A stretch of 51,264 nucleotides of DNA from an uncultured Clostridia bacterium (lineage in GTDB: Bacteria > Bacillota > Clostridia > Oscillospirales > Acutalibacteraceae): NCBI GenBank assembly GCA_938034875.1, contig CALHND010000011.1, positions 1 through 51,264 of the forward strand. The letters run 5' to 3'. The notes under the pieces are model-generated. The model was not told the origin of the DNA, made no database searches, and saw only the letters and a list, made by a program, of their open reading frames with translations. This document shows, in pieces, positions 23,932 to 31,427 of the stretch. Both the position numbers and the translations under genes were made by a program. How positions within the stretch are numbered: position 1 is the stretch's first letter; each line of letters opens with the position of its first letter.

Positions 23932-25281
23932 ATGGAACTAAATACTAACATCTTGTCCAATTTATGCAAAGAGTTCAAAGAATATAACAACATTAAGCCG
24001 GGTGATTATAAAAAATACCAGGTTAAATGTGGTCTGCGAAACGAAGACGGCACAGGAGTTATGGCCGGTCTCACCAGCATTTGCAATGTAAGAGGTTATA
24101 TTGCAGATGACGGAGAGCGCTTGCCGGTAGAGGGACGCCTAAATTATCGCGGCATAAATGTCGAGAGTATAGTTGACGCCTGCATAGCTGAAAAGCGTTT
24201 TGGATTTGAAGAGGTTATTTGGCTGCTGCTGTTTGGCGAGTTGCCGAATCAAGACACTCTTAATATGTTTAGCCAGTTGCTTGCAGACTACCGCGAGCTG
24301 CCCGAAAACTTTGCAGAGGATATGATTATGAAAGCGCCCTCTCGCAACATTATGAATAAGCTTGCTCGTTCCGTTTTGGCCCTTTATTCCTACAATGACG
24401 ATCCGGACAGTATTGATTTGCCTGATGTTCTTTCGCATTCCATAAGCATCATTGCAAAAATGCCGGTAATCATGGCTAATGCATATCAGGTTAAACGACG
24501 TTACTTTGACCAGAAGTCAATGTTCATTCACCAGTTAAGGCCTGAGCTTTCCACCGCAGAAACTATTTTGCGTGCTATACGTGCCGACACCAAATATACA
24601 GAGGAAGAAGCTCGCTTGCTTGACCTTTGTCTGATACTACACGCTGACCACGGCGGCGGTAACAACTCCACTTTCACCACCCGTGTGCTTACCTCCTCCC
24701 ACACCGACTCATTTGCTACACTGTCCGCTGCTATCGGCTCGCTAAAGGGTCCCCGACACGGTGGTGCAAACCTCAAAGTTTCGGAAATGGTTGTCGACAT
24801 GATGAACAATATTTCAAATGTTCAAAATGAAAGCGAAGTTAAAGATTATCTTTGGAAAATTGTTCGCAAAGAGGCCGGTGACAAATCTGGTCTTATATAC
24901 GGTATGGGCCACGCTGTCTATACTATCAGCGACCCGCGCGCTATAATACTTAAAAAAGAAGCTGAAAAAGTTGCCATTGGCACAGAACTTGAAAAAGAAT
25001 TTCTTCTTCTTGACAGCATTGAGCGCCTTGCACCCTCTATTCTTAATGAATTCAAGGGTACTAACAAAGCCATTAGTGCAAATGTAGACCTTTATTCAGG
25101 ACTTATTTATCGCTCACTTGGTATTCCTTCAGACCTGTTTACGCCGCTGTTCGCAGTTGCTCGTATGCCAGGTTGGTGTGCACATCGTCTTGAAGAGCTT
25201 GCTACGAACGGACGCATTATTCGTCCTGCATACAAAGCAGTTTCAAAGAATAGAGATTATGTCCCCATGAGTGAACGCTAA
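23932..25281 (+). CDS. citrate synthase
   Basis: 449 residues, type-I-like length. Catalytic residues are in place: His276 in GPRHGGAN, His327 in GMGHAV, Asp386 in NVDLYSG, and the substrate-binding HADHGGGNNS (His240). It condenses oxaloacetate and acetyl-CoA into citrate, in an anaerobe probably for glutamate synthesis through a partial cycle. A 2-methylcitrate synthase is a less likely alternative, as no propionate genes are near. A membrane protein gene follows after 21 bases, presumably in the same operon. Confidence 0.93.
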   Translation: MELNTNILSNLCKEFKEYNNIKPGDYKKYQVKCGLRNEDGTGVMAGLTSICNVRGYIADDGERLPVEGRLNYRGINVESIVDACIAEKRFGFEEVIWLLLFGELPNQDTLNMFSQLLADYRELPENFAEDMIMKAPSRNIMNKLARSVLALYSYNDDPDSIDLPDVLSHSISIIAKMPVIMANAYQVKRRYFDQKSMFIHQLRPELSTAETILRAIRADTKYTEEEARLLDLCLILHADHGGGNNSTFTTRVLTSSHTDSFATLSAAIGSLKGPRHGGANLKVSEMVVDMMNNISNVQNESEVKDYLWKIVRKEAGDKSGLIYGMGHAVYTISDPRAIILKKEAEKVAIGTELEKEFLLLDSIERLAPSILNEFKGTNKAISANVDLYSGLIYRSLGIPSDLFTPLFAVARMPGWCAHRLEELATNGRIIRPAYKAVSKNRDYVPMSER

Positions 25282-25302
25282 AAACATTACGAAGGTGAAA
25301 AA

Positions 25303-26271
25303 ATGAAAGATATTCGTATCTCATTAGCAGCGTTTTATGTTATCACGCCCATTATTGCAGTGTTGCGTGTATTTCAGCAATTTTTTATGATAGACCCCGA
25401 TACCGGATTCTACGTTGCCGAGTATGCGCCCATTGCCTCGTTTATTTCGTGGACCTTTGTCGCTGTTTTTGCACTTTTTTTGCTACTTTCCGTTTTTAGT
25501 CCTAAAATATGTTTGGAAGCTCCAAAAAAATCAAATGCTCTCGGCTGTGCCGCCTTTGCGGTAGCCGCTGCACTGTTTTTTGACAGCACCAAATCACTTA
25601 TCTCGCTATCTGATAATAAGCTTAATCTGCTCATCGTGATATTTGCAATTGCGTCGGCACTATGCTTTGTTTGGTATGGCTTGTCACTCGTTTGTGAAAT
25701 TGACTTTCCTAAGTTTATGATGATATTCCCAATATTTTGGGCGCTCATAGAACTTATTTCACAGTTTATTCGTTACACAGGTCAAAGCTCAATAATTGAT
25801 TACATAATTTCCACAGTAACAATGTGCCTTGTCCTATTTACGCTGCTGTCACATTCAAAAATTGTCACTGGTATCACAAGCCGAAAAGAAACCGTTATTA
25901 TGGTCGGATTTGGGCTTGCCACAGCATTTTTCTGTATTATTGATACTCTGCCAACCTTTATTGCATTAGTAATGGGTAAGTCGGCCACTCTCATTCATGA
26001 CCGTTCAGTCGCCACTCCGACTATATTCATGCTTGCTATTTACCTGCCTATTTTCATTCATTCATTGAAAAAGACAAATTCATGTGAAGAAAATCAAATT
26101 GCAGACGATAGCAATAATGAAGCCACAGAAATTGGTGACGATAGCATTGATGAAGAAGCTGAAATTGGTGACGATAGCATTAATGAAGTCACTGAAAATG
26201 CAGACGATAGCATTAATGAATCCACAGAAATTAATGATGGTATTGATGAAATCACAGAAAATTCCGACTAA
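25303..26271 (+). CDS. polytopic membrane protein with C-terminal acidic 11-residue repeats
   Basis: 322 residues, not recognised. Residues 1-255 contain about seven hydrophobic helices. From about residue 266 the tail consists of near-identical 11-residue units (DDSxxExxExx) repeated nearly five times, giving a strongly acidic cytoplasmic or external tail. There are no charged catalytic motifs in the helices. It begins 21 bases after citrate synthase with GAAGGTG as Shine-Dalgarno. The tail could bind cations or be a flexible spacer; that is speculation. Confidence 0.7.
   Translation: MKDIRISLAAFYVITPIIAVLRVFQQFFMIDPDTGFYVAEYAPIASFISWTFVAVFALFLLLSVFSPKICLEAPKKSNALGCAAFAVAAALFFDSTKSLISLSDNKLNLLIVIFAIASALCFVWYGLSLVCEIDFPKFMMIFPIFWALIELISQFIRYTGQSSIIDYIISTVTMCLVLFTLLSHSKIVTGITSRKETVIMVGFGLATAFFCIIDTLPTFIALVMGKSATLIHDRSVATPTIFMLAIYLPIFIHSLKKTNSCEENQIADDSNNEATEIGDDSIDEEAEIGDDSINEVTENADDSINESTEINDGIDEITENSD
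26104..26265 (+). repeat. tandem 33-base coding repeat
   Basis: Four 33-base units starting at 26104, 26137, 26170 and 26203, plus a 30-base partial unit at 26236. Each begins GACGATAGCATT or nearly so, and encodes DDSxxExxExx. The units are contiguous without spacers, which suggests recent copy-number change by slippage. Confidence 0.9.
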
Positions 26272-26325
26272 AAGCAACCTAATGATACATAATTAAATAA
26301 AAGATTTAAAATAAAAGCGGAACTT

Positions 26326-26355
26326 TTGACATACAATCAATGTTCCGTTTATGTT
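26326..26355 (+). promoter_or_regulatory. possible promoter of the antiporter gene
   Basis: TTGACA (26326-26331), 18 bases, TATGTT (26350-26355). It overlaps a small hairpin (CGGAAC/GTTCCG) that could be the terminator of the preceding gene, so both readings compete. Confidence 0.45.
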
Positions 26356-26388
26356 TGAGATTATAAACACATATTGGGAGAAGTTCTA

Positions 26389-27351
26389 ATGACTGTTTTT
26401 GTAACCGTGCTTTTGTTCGTTTTGGGAATTGCACTTATTGTAAAAGGCGGAGATTTGTTTGTAGATGCGGCAAGCTGGTTTGCTGAAATTTCCGGAATTC
26501 CTAAATTTATAATCGGCGCTACTATAGTGAGCCTTGCCACAACAATGCCGGAATTGCTTGTTTCGGTTTTTGCCGCAGCAAATGGCAACATTGGAATTTC
26601 TGTCGGAAATGCAGTGGGCTCGGTAACATCAAACCTGGGACTGATAATGGGAATTTCGATTGTATGCATTCCGGCTGAAATTCGTCTCAGACAGATAGCC
26701 CCAAAGGCGCTTATGATGCTGGCCGCAGGCACTACAATTGTTGTAGCCGGCCTTTTATGGAAAGGTGTAGGAATTACAACAAGTGCGATTTTAATGGTAA
26801 TCCTCGCACTGTTTGTATATGAAAACATTGTATCGGCAAAACGTGACAGCGACCAGCCGCTTATCGAGCTGACAAGCGGTACTGAAATAAAAAGGACAGA
26901 TATTGCAAAGCGCATTTTCATGTTTGTATTTGGAGCTGCAGGAATTATTTTTGGCGCACAGCTTCTTGTCGATAAAGGCTCTCTGCTTGCAGAAATATTC
27001 GGCGTTCCCGAACGCATAATCGGAGTTACCATGATTGCAATTGGAACATCGCTGCCCGAACTTGTAACAACGGTTGCCGCCATTTCAAAACGCCAATCGG
27101 CACTTTCCATCGGCAACATAATCGGTGCTAATGTAATTGACTTGACGCTTATTTTACCGATGTCAGCACTTGTATCGGGACGCACGCTGCCGATAAATTC
27201 AACATCAGCATATTTTGACATGCCGGTGTGTCTGCTAATCGCGGCCGTCGCCGTTATACCCACGCTGATAAGAAAGAAATTTTCACGAATTCAAGGCATA
27301 CTGATGTTAATAATTTATGCCGCATTTGTGGTAGTAACCTGCACGATGTAA
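26389..27351 (+). CDS. CaCA-family sodium/calcium antiporter
   Basis: 320 residues, about ten transmembrane helices in two inverted halves. Each half has an alpha-repeat: GATIVSLATTMPELLVSVFAA (about residues 40-60) and GVTMIAIGTSLPELVTTVAA (about 210-230). The paired Glu residues bind the cation. It resembles YrbG-type exchangers. I start at ATG 26389 with GGGAGAAG 5 bases upstream. Followed by a perfect-palindrome terminator. Confidence 0.9.
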   Translation: MTVFVTVLLFVLGIALIVKGGDLFVDAASWFAEISGIPKFIIGATIVSLATTMPELLVSVFAAANGNIGISVGNAVGSVTSNLGLIMGISIVCIPAEIRLRQIAPKALMMLAAGTTIVVAGLLWKGVGITTSAILMVILALFVYENIVSAKRDSDQPLIELTSGTEIKRTDIAKRIFMFVFGAAGIIFGAQLLVDKGSLLAEIFGVPERIIGVTMIAIGTSLPELVTTVAAISKRQSALSIGNIIGANVIDLTLILPMSALVSGRTLPINSTSAYFDMPVCLLIAAVAVIPTLIRKKFSRIQGILMLIIYAAFVVVTCTM

Positions 27352-27360
27352 ATAACGTAA

Positions 27361-27396
27361 AAAAACGCTTGACTTTAAAGTCAAGCGTTTTTTTAT
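27361..27396. terminator. bidirectional terminator, perfect palindrome
   Basis: AAAAACGCTTGACTTT is followed at once by its exact reverse complement (27361-27392), with T runs on both strands. It separates the convergent antiporter and hemW genes. Confidence 0.9.
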
Positions 27397-27397
27397 G

Positions 27398-28495
27398 TTA
27401 ATCTAATAAATCGCATATTATTGAATTTGAAACTAGAAAACCTCGATCAGTCAGCGCTGTTTTTTCATCATTTGCCACGCATAAACCAGCTTTGACATAT
27501 TTTTGAGCTCTTTGCATCAACATATCATAGCGATTATCACCATCAATATATCGTTTTTCGGTATCATCGCGCCGAATGCCATCGTTAAGTCTCAACCGAA
27601 GCATGGCATATTCCTCAAAATCGCCGCCAAATCCGTCCTGTATCGGCTTTTTACCGATTATGAAGCTATCTATGCTTCTTTCATAAAAAAAGCGTCTACC
27701 GTCAAAAAACGAATGGGCTGAAGGCCCTATTCCAATATACTGATCACAGTTCCAGTACTTTAAATTATGTCGGCTGTATGCGCCATCTTTGGCAAAATTG
27801 CTGATTTCATACTGTTCGTACCCATTTTTGCGCAGCCTGTCAACAGCGAGCAAATACAAATCTGCGCTGACGTCATCATCTGGCAAATCCATGCTATTTC
27901 GCCGCTGTGCAAAAGGCGTTCCATCCTCAATTTTAAGCATATATGCTGACACATGATTGGCGCCGGTGTCAGCGCAAAAATCCACCGAGTGAATAAGACT
28001 CTCCTGCGTTTGTCCTTCTATCCCAAGCATTAGGTCAAGTGATATATTACCAATGCCGTTTGCTCGTGCCAGTTTTACGGCAGACGCAACATCAGCGGTA
28101 CTATGTCTGCGTGTAAGTAATTTAAGTTCGTTATCATTAGCTGACTGCAACCCCATCGAAAGTCGATTTACGCCTGCCTGGCAGCACTTGGCAAAAAACT
28201 CATCAAGATTGTCGCCTGGATTTGCTTCAACTGTTATTTCTGCCCCACGTTCAACCATTTGACAAGCAGCATCTAATATTGTCGCAATACGCTTTCCGCC
28301 CAACACCGACGGCGTGCCGCCACCAAAATACACCGTATCGGCGGCGATTTTTCCATAATATTTACGAAGCGTGTCAACAACGGCCGCTGTATATACATCC
28401 ATCAGGCTATCATCACCAACAACCGAATAAAAATCGCAGTATCCGCATTTTTTAACACAAAACGGCACATGAATATATAAGCCGACCTGTTGCAC
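27398..28495 (-). CDS. hemW: HemW, radical SAM heme chaperone
   Basis: 365 residues. The iron-sulfur motif is CX3CX2CXF (Cys13, Cys17, Cys20, Phe22), which distinguishes HemW from true coproporphyrinogen dehydrogenase HemN (CX3CX2CXC). VYFGGGTPSVL, EANPGD and LDLMLGIEGQT are further radical SAM/HemN-family blocks. HemW binds heme and delivers it to target proteins. I start at GTG 28495 with GAGG 7 bases upstream; an in-frame ATG at 28525 lacks a Shine-Dalgarno. Likely co-transcribed with the anchored protein upstream. Confidence 0.9.
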   Translation of the reverse strand: MQQVGLYIHVPFCVKKCGYCDFYSVVGDDSLMDVYTAAVVDTLRKYYGKIAADTVYFGGGTPSVLGGKRIATILDAACQMVERGAEITVEANPGDNLDEFFAKCCQAGVNRLSMGLQSANDNELKLLTRRHSTADVASAVKLARANGIGNISLDLMLGIEGQTQESLIHSVDFCADTGANHVSAYMLKIEDGTPFAQRRNSMDLPDDDVSADLYLLAVDRLRKNGYEQYEISNFAKDGAYSRHNLKYWNCDQYIGIGPSAHSFFDGRRFFYERSIDSFIIGKKPIQDGFGGDFEEYAMLRLRLNDGIRRDDTEKRYIDGDNRYDMLMQRAQKYVKAGLCVANDEKTALTDRGFLVSNSIICDLLD

Positions 28496-28560
28496 AATCT
28501 CACCTCTTCTGAAAATAAGCCGCACTGCGACACATAATGTCAGCGCGAGCTTTTAGCATT

Positions 28561-29067
28561 TTAATTAGATGCCTGCTCACTGGAAGCTGCTTTTTTTGCT
28601 GCTGCTTCGCTTTGCATTTTATCAATAATTTGACTGTAGTCTATACCCATACCGTGTCCATATTCGGTTTCGTACTTTACAAACAACTCGCCAAGCTCAT
28701 CTGCGCCCTTATAAAAACCTGTTTTTGCTGCTCCGTCGGTAATGAATAAACTGCCGTCTTCACCCGAATATTTTAAAATGTATTTTTTTCCACCATCGTC
28801 CTCTACTATAATGCACATGTGATAGGATGGTGTCTTTCCGTTTTCGGTAAATTCTAATTTTTCCAAACTACTGATGACTAATGTTTTTTCGTCTTCAGTC
28901 ATATCATATTTTTCATCCGTAATGCCATCAAGCACATAAACATTACTTACATTATCTGCACCTATATGTAGCTTATTATTGTAAACATCAACCGAAAAAT
29001 AAGCAACCACTGCAAGTATTGCAATTGCTACCACCGAAATTATTGCAACTAAAATTTTTTTATTCAA
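28561..29067 (-). CDS. membrane-anchored protein of unknown function
   Basis: 168 residues, not recognised. One N-terminal transmembrane helix (about residues 4-25) precedes a mixed domain with a beta-rich middle (YHMCIIVEDDGGKKYILKYS) and a C-terminal Lys/Ala/Ser/Gln-rich tail. The middle segment resembles small lipid- or ligand-binding extracytoplasmic domains but I cannot name the family. The start is TTG 29067 with GGAGGA 7 bases upstream. It has its own promoter and lies 65 bases before hemW, so both probably form one transcript. Confidence 0.7.
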   Translation of the reverse strand: MNKKILVAIISVVAIAILAVVAYFSVDVYNNKLHIGADNVSNVYVLDGITDEKYDMTEDEKTLVISSLEKLEFTENGKTPSYHMCIIVEDDGGKKYILKYSGEDGSLFITDGAAKTGFYKGADELGELFVKYETEYGHGMGIDYSQIIDKMQSEAAAKKAASSEQASN

Positions 29068-29096
29068 AATAATCTCCTCCGCAAACCGTTTATTTT

Positions 29097-29125
29097 ATAA
29101 TAAAACACACACGATAGAAATGCAA
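29097..29125 (-). promoter_or_regulatory. promoter of the anchored-protein/hemW unit
   Basis: Minus strand TTGCAT (29120-29125), 17 bases, TATTAT (29097-29102). Confidence 0.6.
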
Positions 29126-29226
29126 GCAACATTTAAATATACACCCATAAAGGATTAATTCAATAAGTATTTTCACCGCCGATATGATAATAATAAAAGC
29201 AAGAACAAAAAACGGGAGGAATTGTT

Positions 29227-29406
29227 ATGAAAATTAGATACATTAAGTACCTTGGAGCATCACTTGTTGCCGGAATGGCAGTCGGCGCAGTCGGTATATC
29301 TATGATGTGCAGCAATCGCGGAATGAGAGGCACTCGAAAAAGTGCAAAACGTGCTATGCATGCGATAGGTGACCTCGTCGATTGCGTTAAGCACATTGTA
29401 CCCTAA
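29227..29406 (+). CDS. 59-residue small membrane protein
   Basis: Reads MKIRYIKYLGASLVAGMAVG, then a Gly/Ala/Val/Ile/Met hydrophobic stretch, then a basic amphipathic half (RGTRKSAKRAMHAIGDLVDC) and stops at 29406. An excellent GGGAGGA Shine-Dalgarno lies 6 bases before the ATG. One transmembrane helix with a basic cytoplasmic tail is predicted. It resembles small YtxH-like or spore-associated proteins in layout only. It is flanked by a leftward gene on the left and a terminator on the right. Confidence 0.65.
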   Translation: MKIRYIKYLGASLVAGMAVGAVGISMMCSNRGMRGTRKSAKRAMHAIGDLVDCVKHIVP

Positions 29407-29491
29407 AAGCATAAAAAACAAACTTTAAACCATAAATTAAAAAATGGCGTCATACCAGTAAAATTTTCATTTTTTAATTTAGAGAAATAAA

Positions 29492-29519
29492 AATTCCGCA
29501 GCTTACACTGCGGAATTTA
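29492..29519. terminator. bidirectional terminator
   Basis: An 11-bp stem AAATTCCGCAG/CTGCGGAATTT (29492-29502 and 29509-29519) with a 6-base loop. T-rich sequence follows on both strands, best on the minus strand, where it ends the large sugar-import operon. Confidence 0.88.
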
Positions 29520-29528
29520 TTATTTTAA

Positions 29529-30479
29529 TTAGCCTACAATACCAGTTCTTTCAACACTTTCTACAAAATAGTTTTGAAGGAAAAGATACATAATCATGAG
29601 TGGTGCAATAAACAAAATACAACCTGCCAACCTGATAGGCGAGCTTGCATATTCGTTTACGCCTATCCCGGCTTTTATCCTTTCACTTATACCGGACAAA
29701 GCCTTTGCCATAGTTGTTTTACGGCTAATATATACGTTGGAATAGAATGTATCATTCCAGTACCAAACAACCGAGAAAATAAATACAGTAAGGTATGCGC
29801 TGCCTGCATTCGGAATCATTATGCGATAGAAGGTCTTAAAATAACCGGCTCCGTCAACCTGTGCTGCCTCCTCAAGTTCAAGAGGAATGGAACGGAAGAA
29901 TTGGCGGAATATGTAGATGTAAAGACCGGCACGTATGCCGCAGCCAAATGCTGCCGGCAACCAGAATACAAACCAACTGTCGATGAGGTTTACCGTCAGC
30001 CATGACGGCATCTCAATATTAAACAAAATGTTGAGTATTGGCGAGATTATCGGAATTGAAAAATTCTGATACTGTAAGTACATTGGAATTGTAACAGCCT
30101 GTGCCGGTACAATAAGCGTCATAATAACAAAAGTAAACCAAATTTCCTTACCTTTGAACTTGAATCGTGCCAAACCGTAACCTGCCAACGAGCAGGATAT
30201 AAGTGAAAGCAGTGAGCTTGTCAATACAACGGTCATAGAGGTGTGGAAGGAATTGTTATATTCCATATACTCTACGGCCTTTACAAAGTTGGAAATGGTA
30301 TATGTTTTAGGAATCCATATTACTGACGGGTCGGCAACCTGGTCAGGTGAACGAACCGCCATGGATATCATGTATAAAATCGGGTACAGAAGTATAAAAG
30401 AAAGCCCGACGATTATAAAAAATCTTACTAATTTCCAAAGCTTTGCTGTCAATTCAGACGCAAAAATTTGTTTATTCAT
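29529..30479 (-). CDS. carbohydrate ABC permease, MalG type (pair B)
   Basis: 316 residues, six transmembrane helices, CUT1-family inner-membrane subunit. The EAA loop that docks the ATPase reads LELEEAAQVDGAGYFKTFYR (about residues 205-225). It imports oligosaccharides together with the MalF-type protein encoded 18 bases upstream. Start ATG with AAAGGGGGT 7 bases before it. It is the last gene of the operon. No binding protein lies directly next to pair B; the DUF5696-like gene takes that place. Confidence 0.93.
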   Translation of the reverse strand: MNKQIFASELTAKLWKLVRFFIIVGLSFILLYPILYMISMAVRSPDQVADPSVIWIPKTYTISNFVKAVEYMEYNNSFHTSMTVVLTSSLLSLISCSLAGYGLARFKFKGKEIWFTFVIMTLIVPAQAVTIPMYLQYQNFSIPIISPILNILFNIEMPSWLTVNLIDSWFVFWLPAAFGCGIRAGLYIYIFRQFFRSIPLELEEAAQVDGAGYFKTFYRIMIPNAGSAYLTVFIFSVVWYWNDTFYSNVYISRKTTMAKALSGISERIKAGIGVNEYASSPIRLAGCILFIAPLMIMYLFLQNYFVESVERTGIVG

Positions 30480-30497
30480 GTGTCAGACCCCCTTTCA

Positions 30498-31427
30498 TTA
30501 ATTATCTGTCTGATAGAATACCATTTTTCTTGTTAACAGGAATATGATACCGACCAAAATGAGAAGCAGTACGAAGAATATCCAAGCCATCAAGCATGCT
30601 CGTGAGTACTGGAATGCGCCGAAGCCCGTACCGTTGATAGACTGCATGAGCGCATTGCTGGAATCTGTAATCTCATCAATAATTGTATATATAAGGTTTA
30701 CAAGAATGATGGGTGTAACGCTTGGTAATGTAACCTTCCAGAAAATTTCCCATCCGGTAGCGCCCTCAATTTTTGCAGCCTCGTAAAGCTGTGGCGAAAC
30801 ACCCTGAAGTGCCGCAAGGAAAAGCAGAATCTGAACGCCGCACAACCACAGCGTATCAAATATTTGGCTGGTTATTGTTGTGAAAATATTAATTATTGAC
30901 TCAGGCAAATTCATTCCCTGAAGTATATCTGCCATACCTGCAGCCTCGAAAATCGCATTGGTCTCGGTGGTCTGGGTTTGGTCGGCAAATGCGTCTCCTG
31001 TAATGAAACTCATTACCAATCCAGACGTAACAACTACCGGCATGAAGAATATGGCTCGCGCTAATATTCTGCCTCTGAAATTCTGATTGAGTATCAAAGC
31101 GATAAACAACGAGAAAATAATGATAACAGGGGCAGTTACTGCCATGTTTTTGAAGGTATCAAGAATATTTTGCCAAAAATCAGTTTCTTTTTCAAACATG
31201 TACTGATAATTTGATAAATTAATGCGCTCCATAAAGGAATTGCCTGCACCAAAGGAAAGTCCGCCGCCTGATTTAGGCTGTACGTTTACAAATGTATAGT
31301 ACAGCGACAGTAAAAGGGGCTGAAGGTAAAAGCATGCAAAACCGATCATAAATGGCAGCAAAAACAGTTTTCCTGCGCGTGCACGGCGTCTGATTTCGGC
31401 CGCTTCACGTGGTTTTATTCTCATCAT
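30498..31427 (-). CDS. carbohydrate ABC permease, MalF type (pair B)
   Basis: 309 residues, six transmembrane helices, EAA loop PQLYEAAKIEGATGWEIFWK (about residues 217-237). An extracellular loop between helices 3 and 4 (about residues 145-190, with QTQTTETNAIFEAAGMADIL) is longer than in the pair A partner. The start overlaps the stop of the DUF5696-like gene (ATGA, 31424-31427); a second ATG directly after it has a better distance to GGAGGG. Partner of the MalG-type subunit downstream. Confidence 0.92.
   Translation of the reverse strand: MMRIKPREAAEIRRRARAGKLFLLPFMIGFACFYLQPLLLSLYYTFVNVQPKSGGGLSFGAGNSFMERINLSNYQYMFEKETDFWQNILDTFKNMAVTAPVIIIFSLFIALILNQNFRGRILARAIFFMPVVVTSGLVMSFITGDAFADQTQTTETNAIFEAAGMADILQGMNLPESIINIFTTITSQIFDTLWLCGVQILLFLAALQGVSPQLYEAAKIEGATGWEIFWKVTLPSVTPIILVNLIYTIIDEITDSSNALMQSINGTGFGAFQYSRACLMAWIFFVLLLILVGIIFLLTRKMVFYQTDN

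Noticed and set aside
26104..26265. Regular 33-base repeats suggesting a CRISPR array
   Set aside because: The units are contiguous without unique spacers and stay in frame as an acidic protein tail.
26361..27263. 300-codon open frame on the minus strand opposite the antiporter
   Set aside because: The opposite strand encodes clear CaCA alpha-repeats; the antisense product is a Thr/Ser/Pro/Ile-rich shadow.
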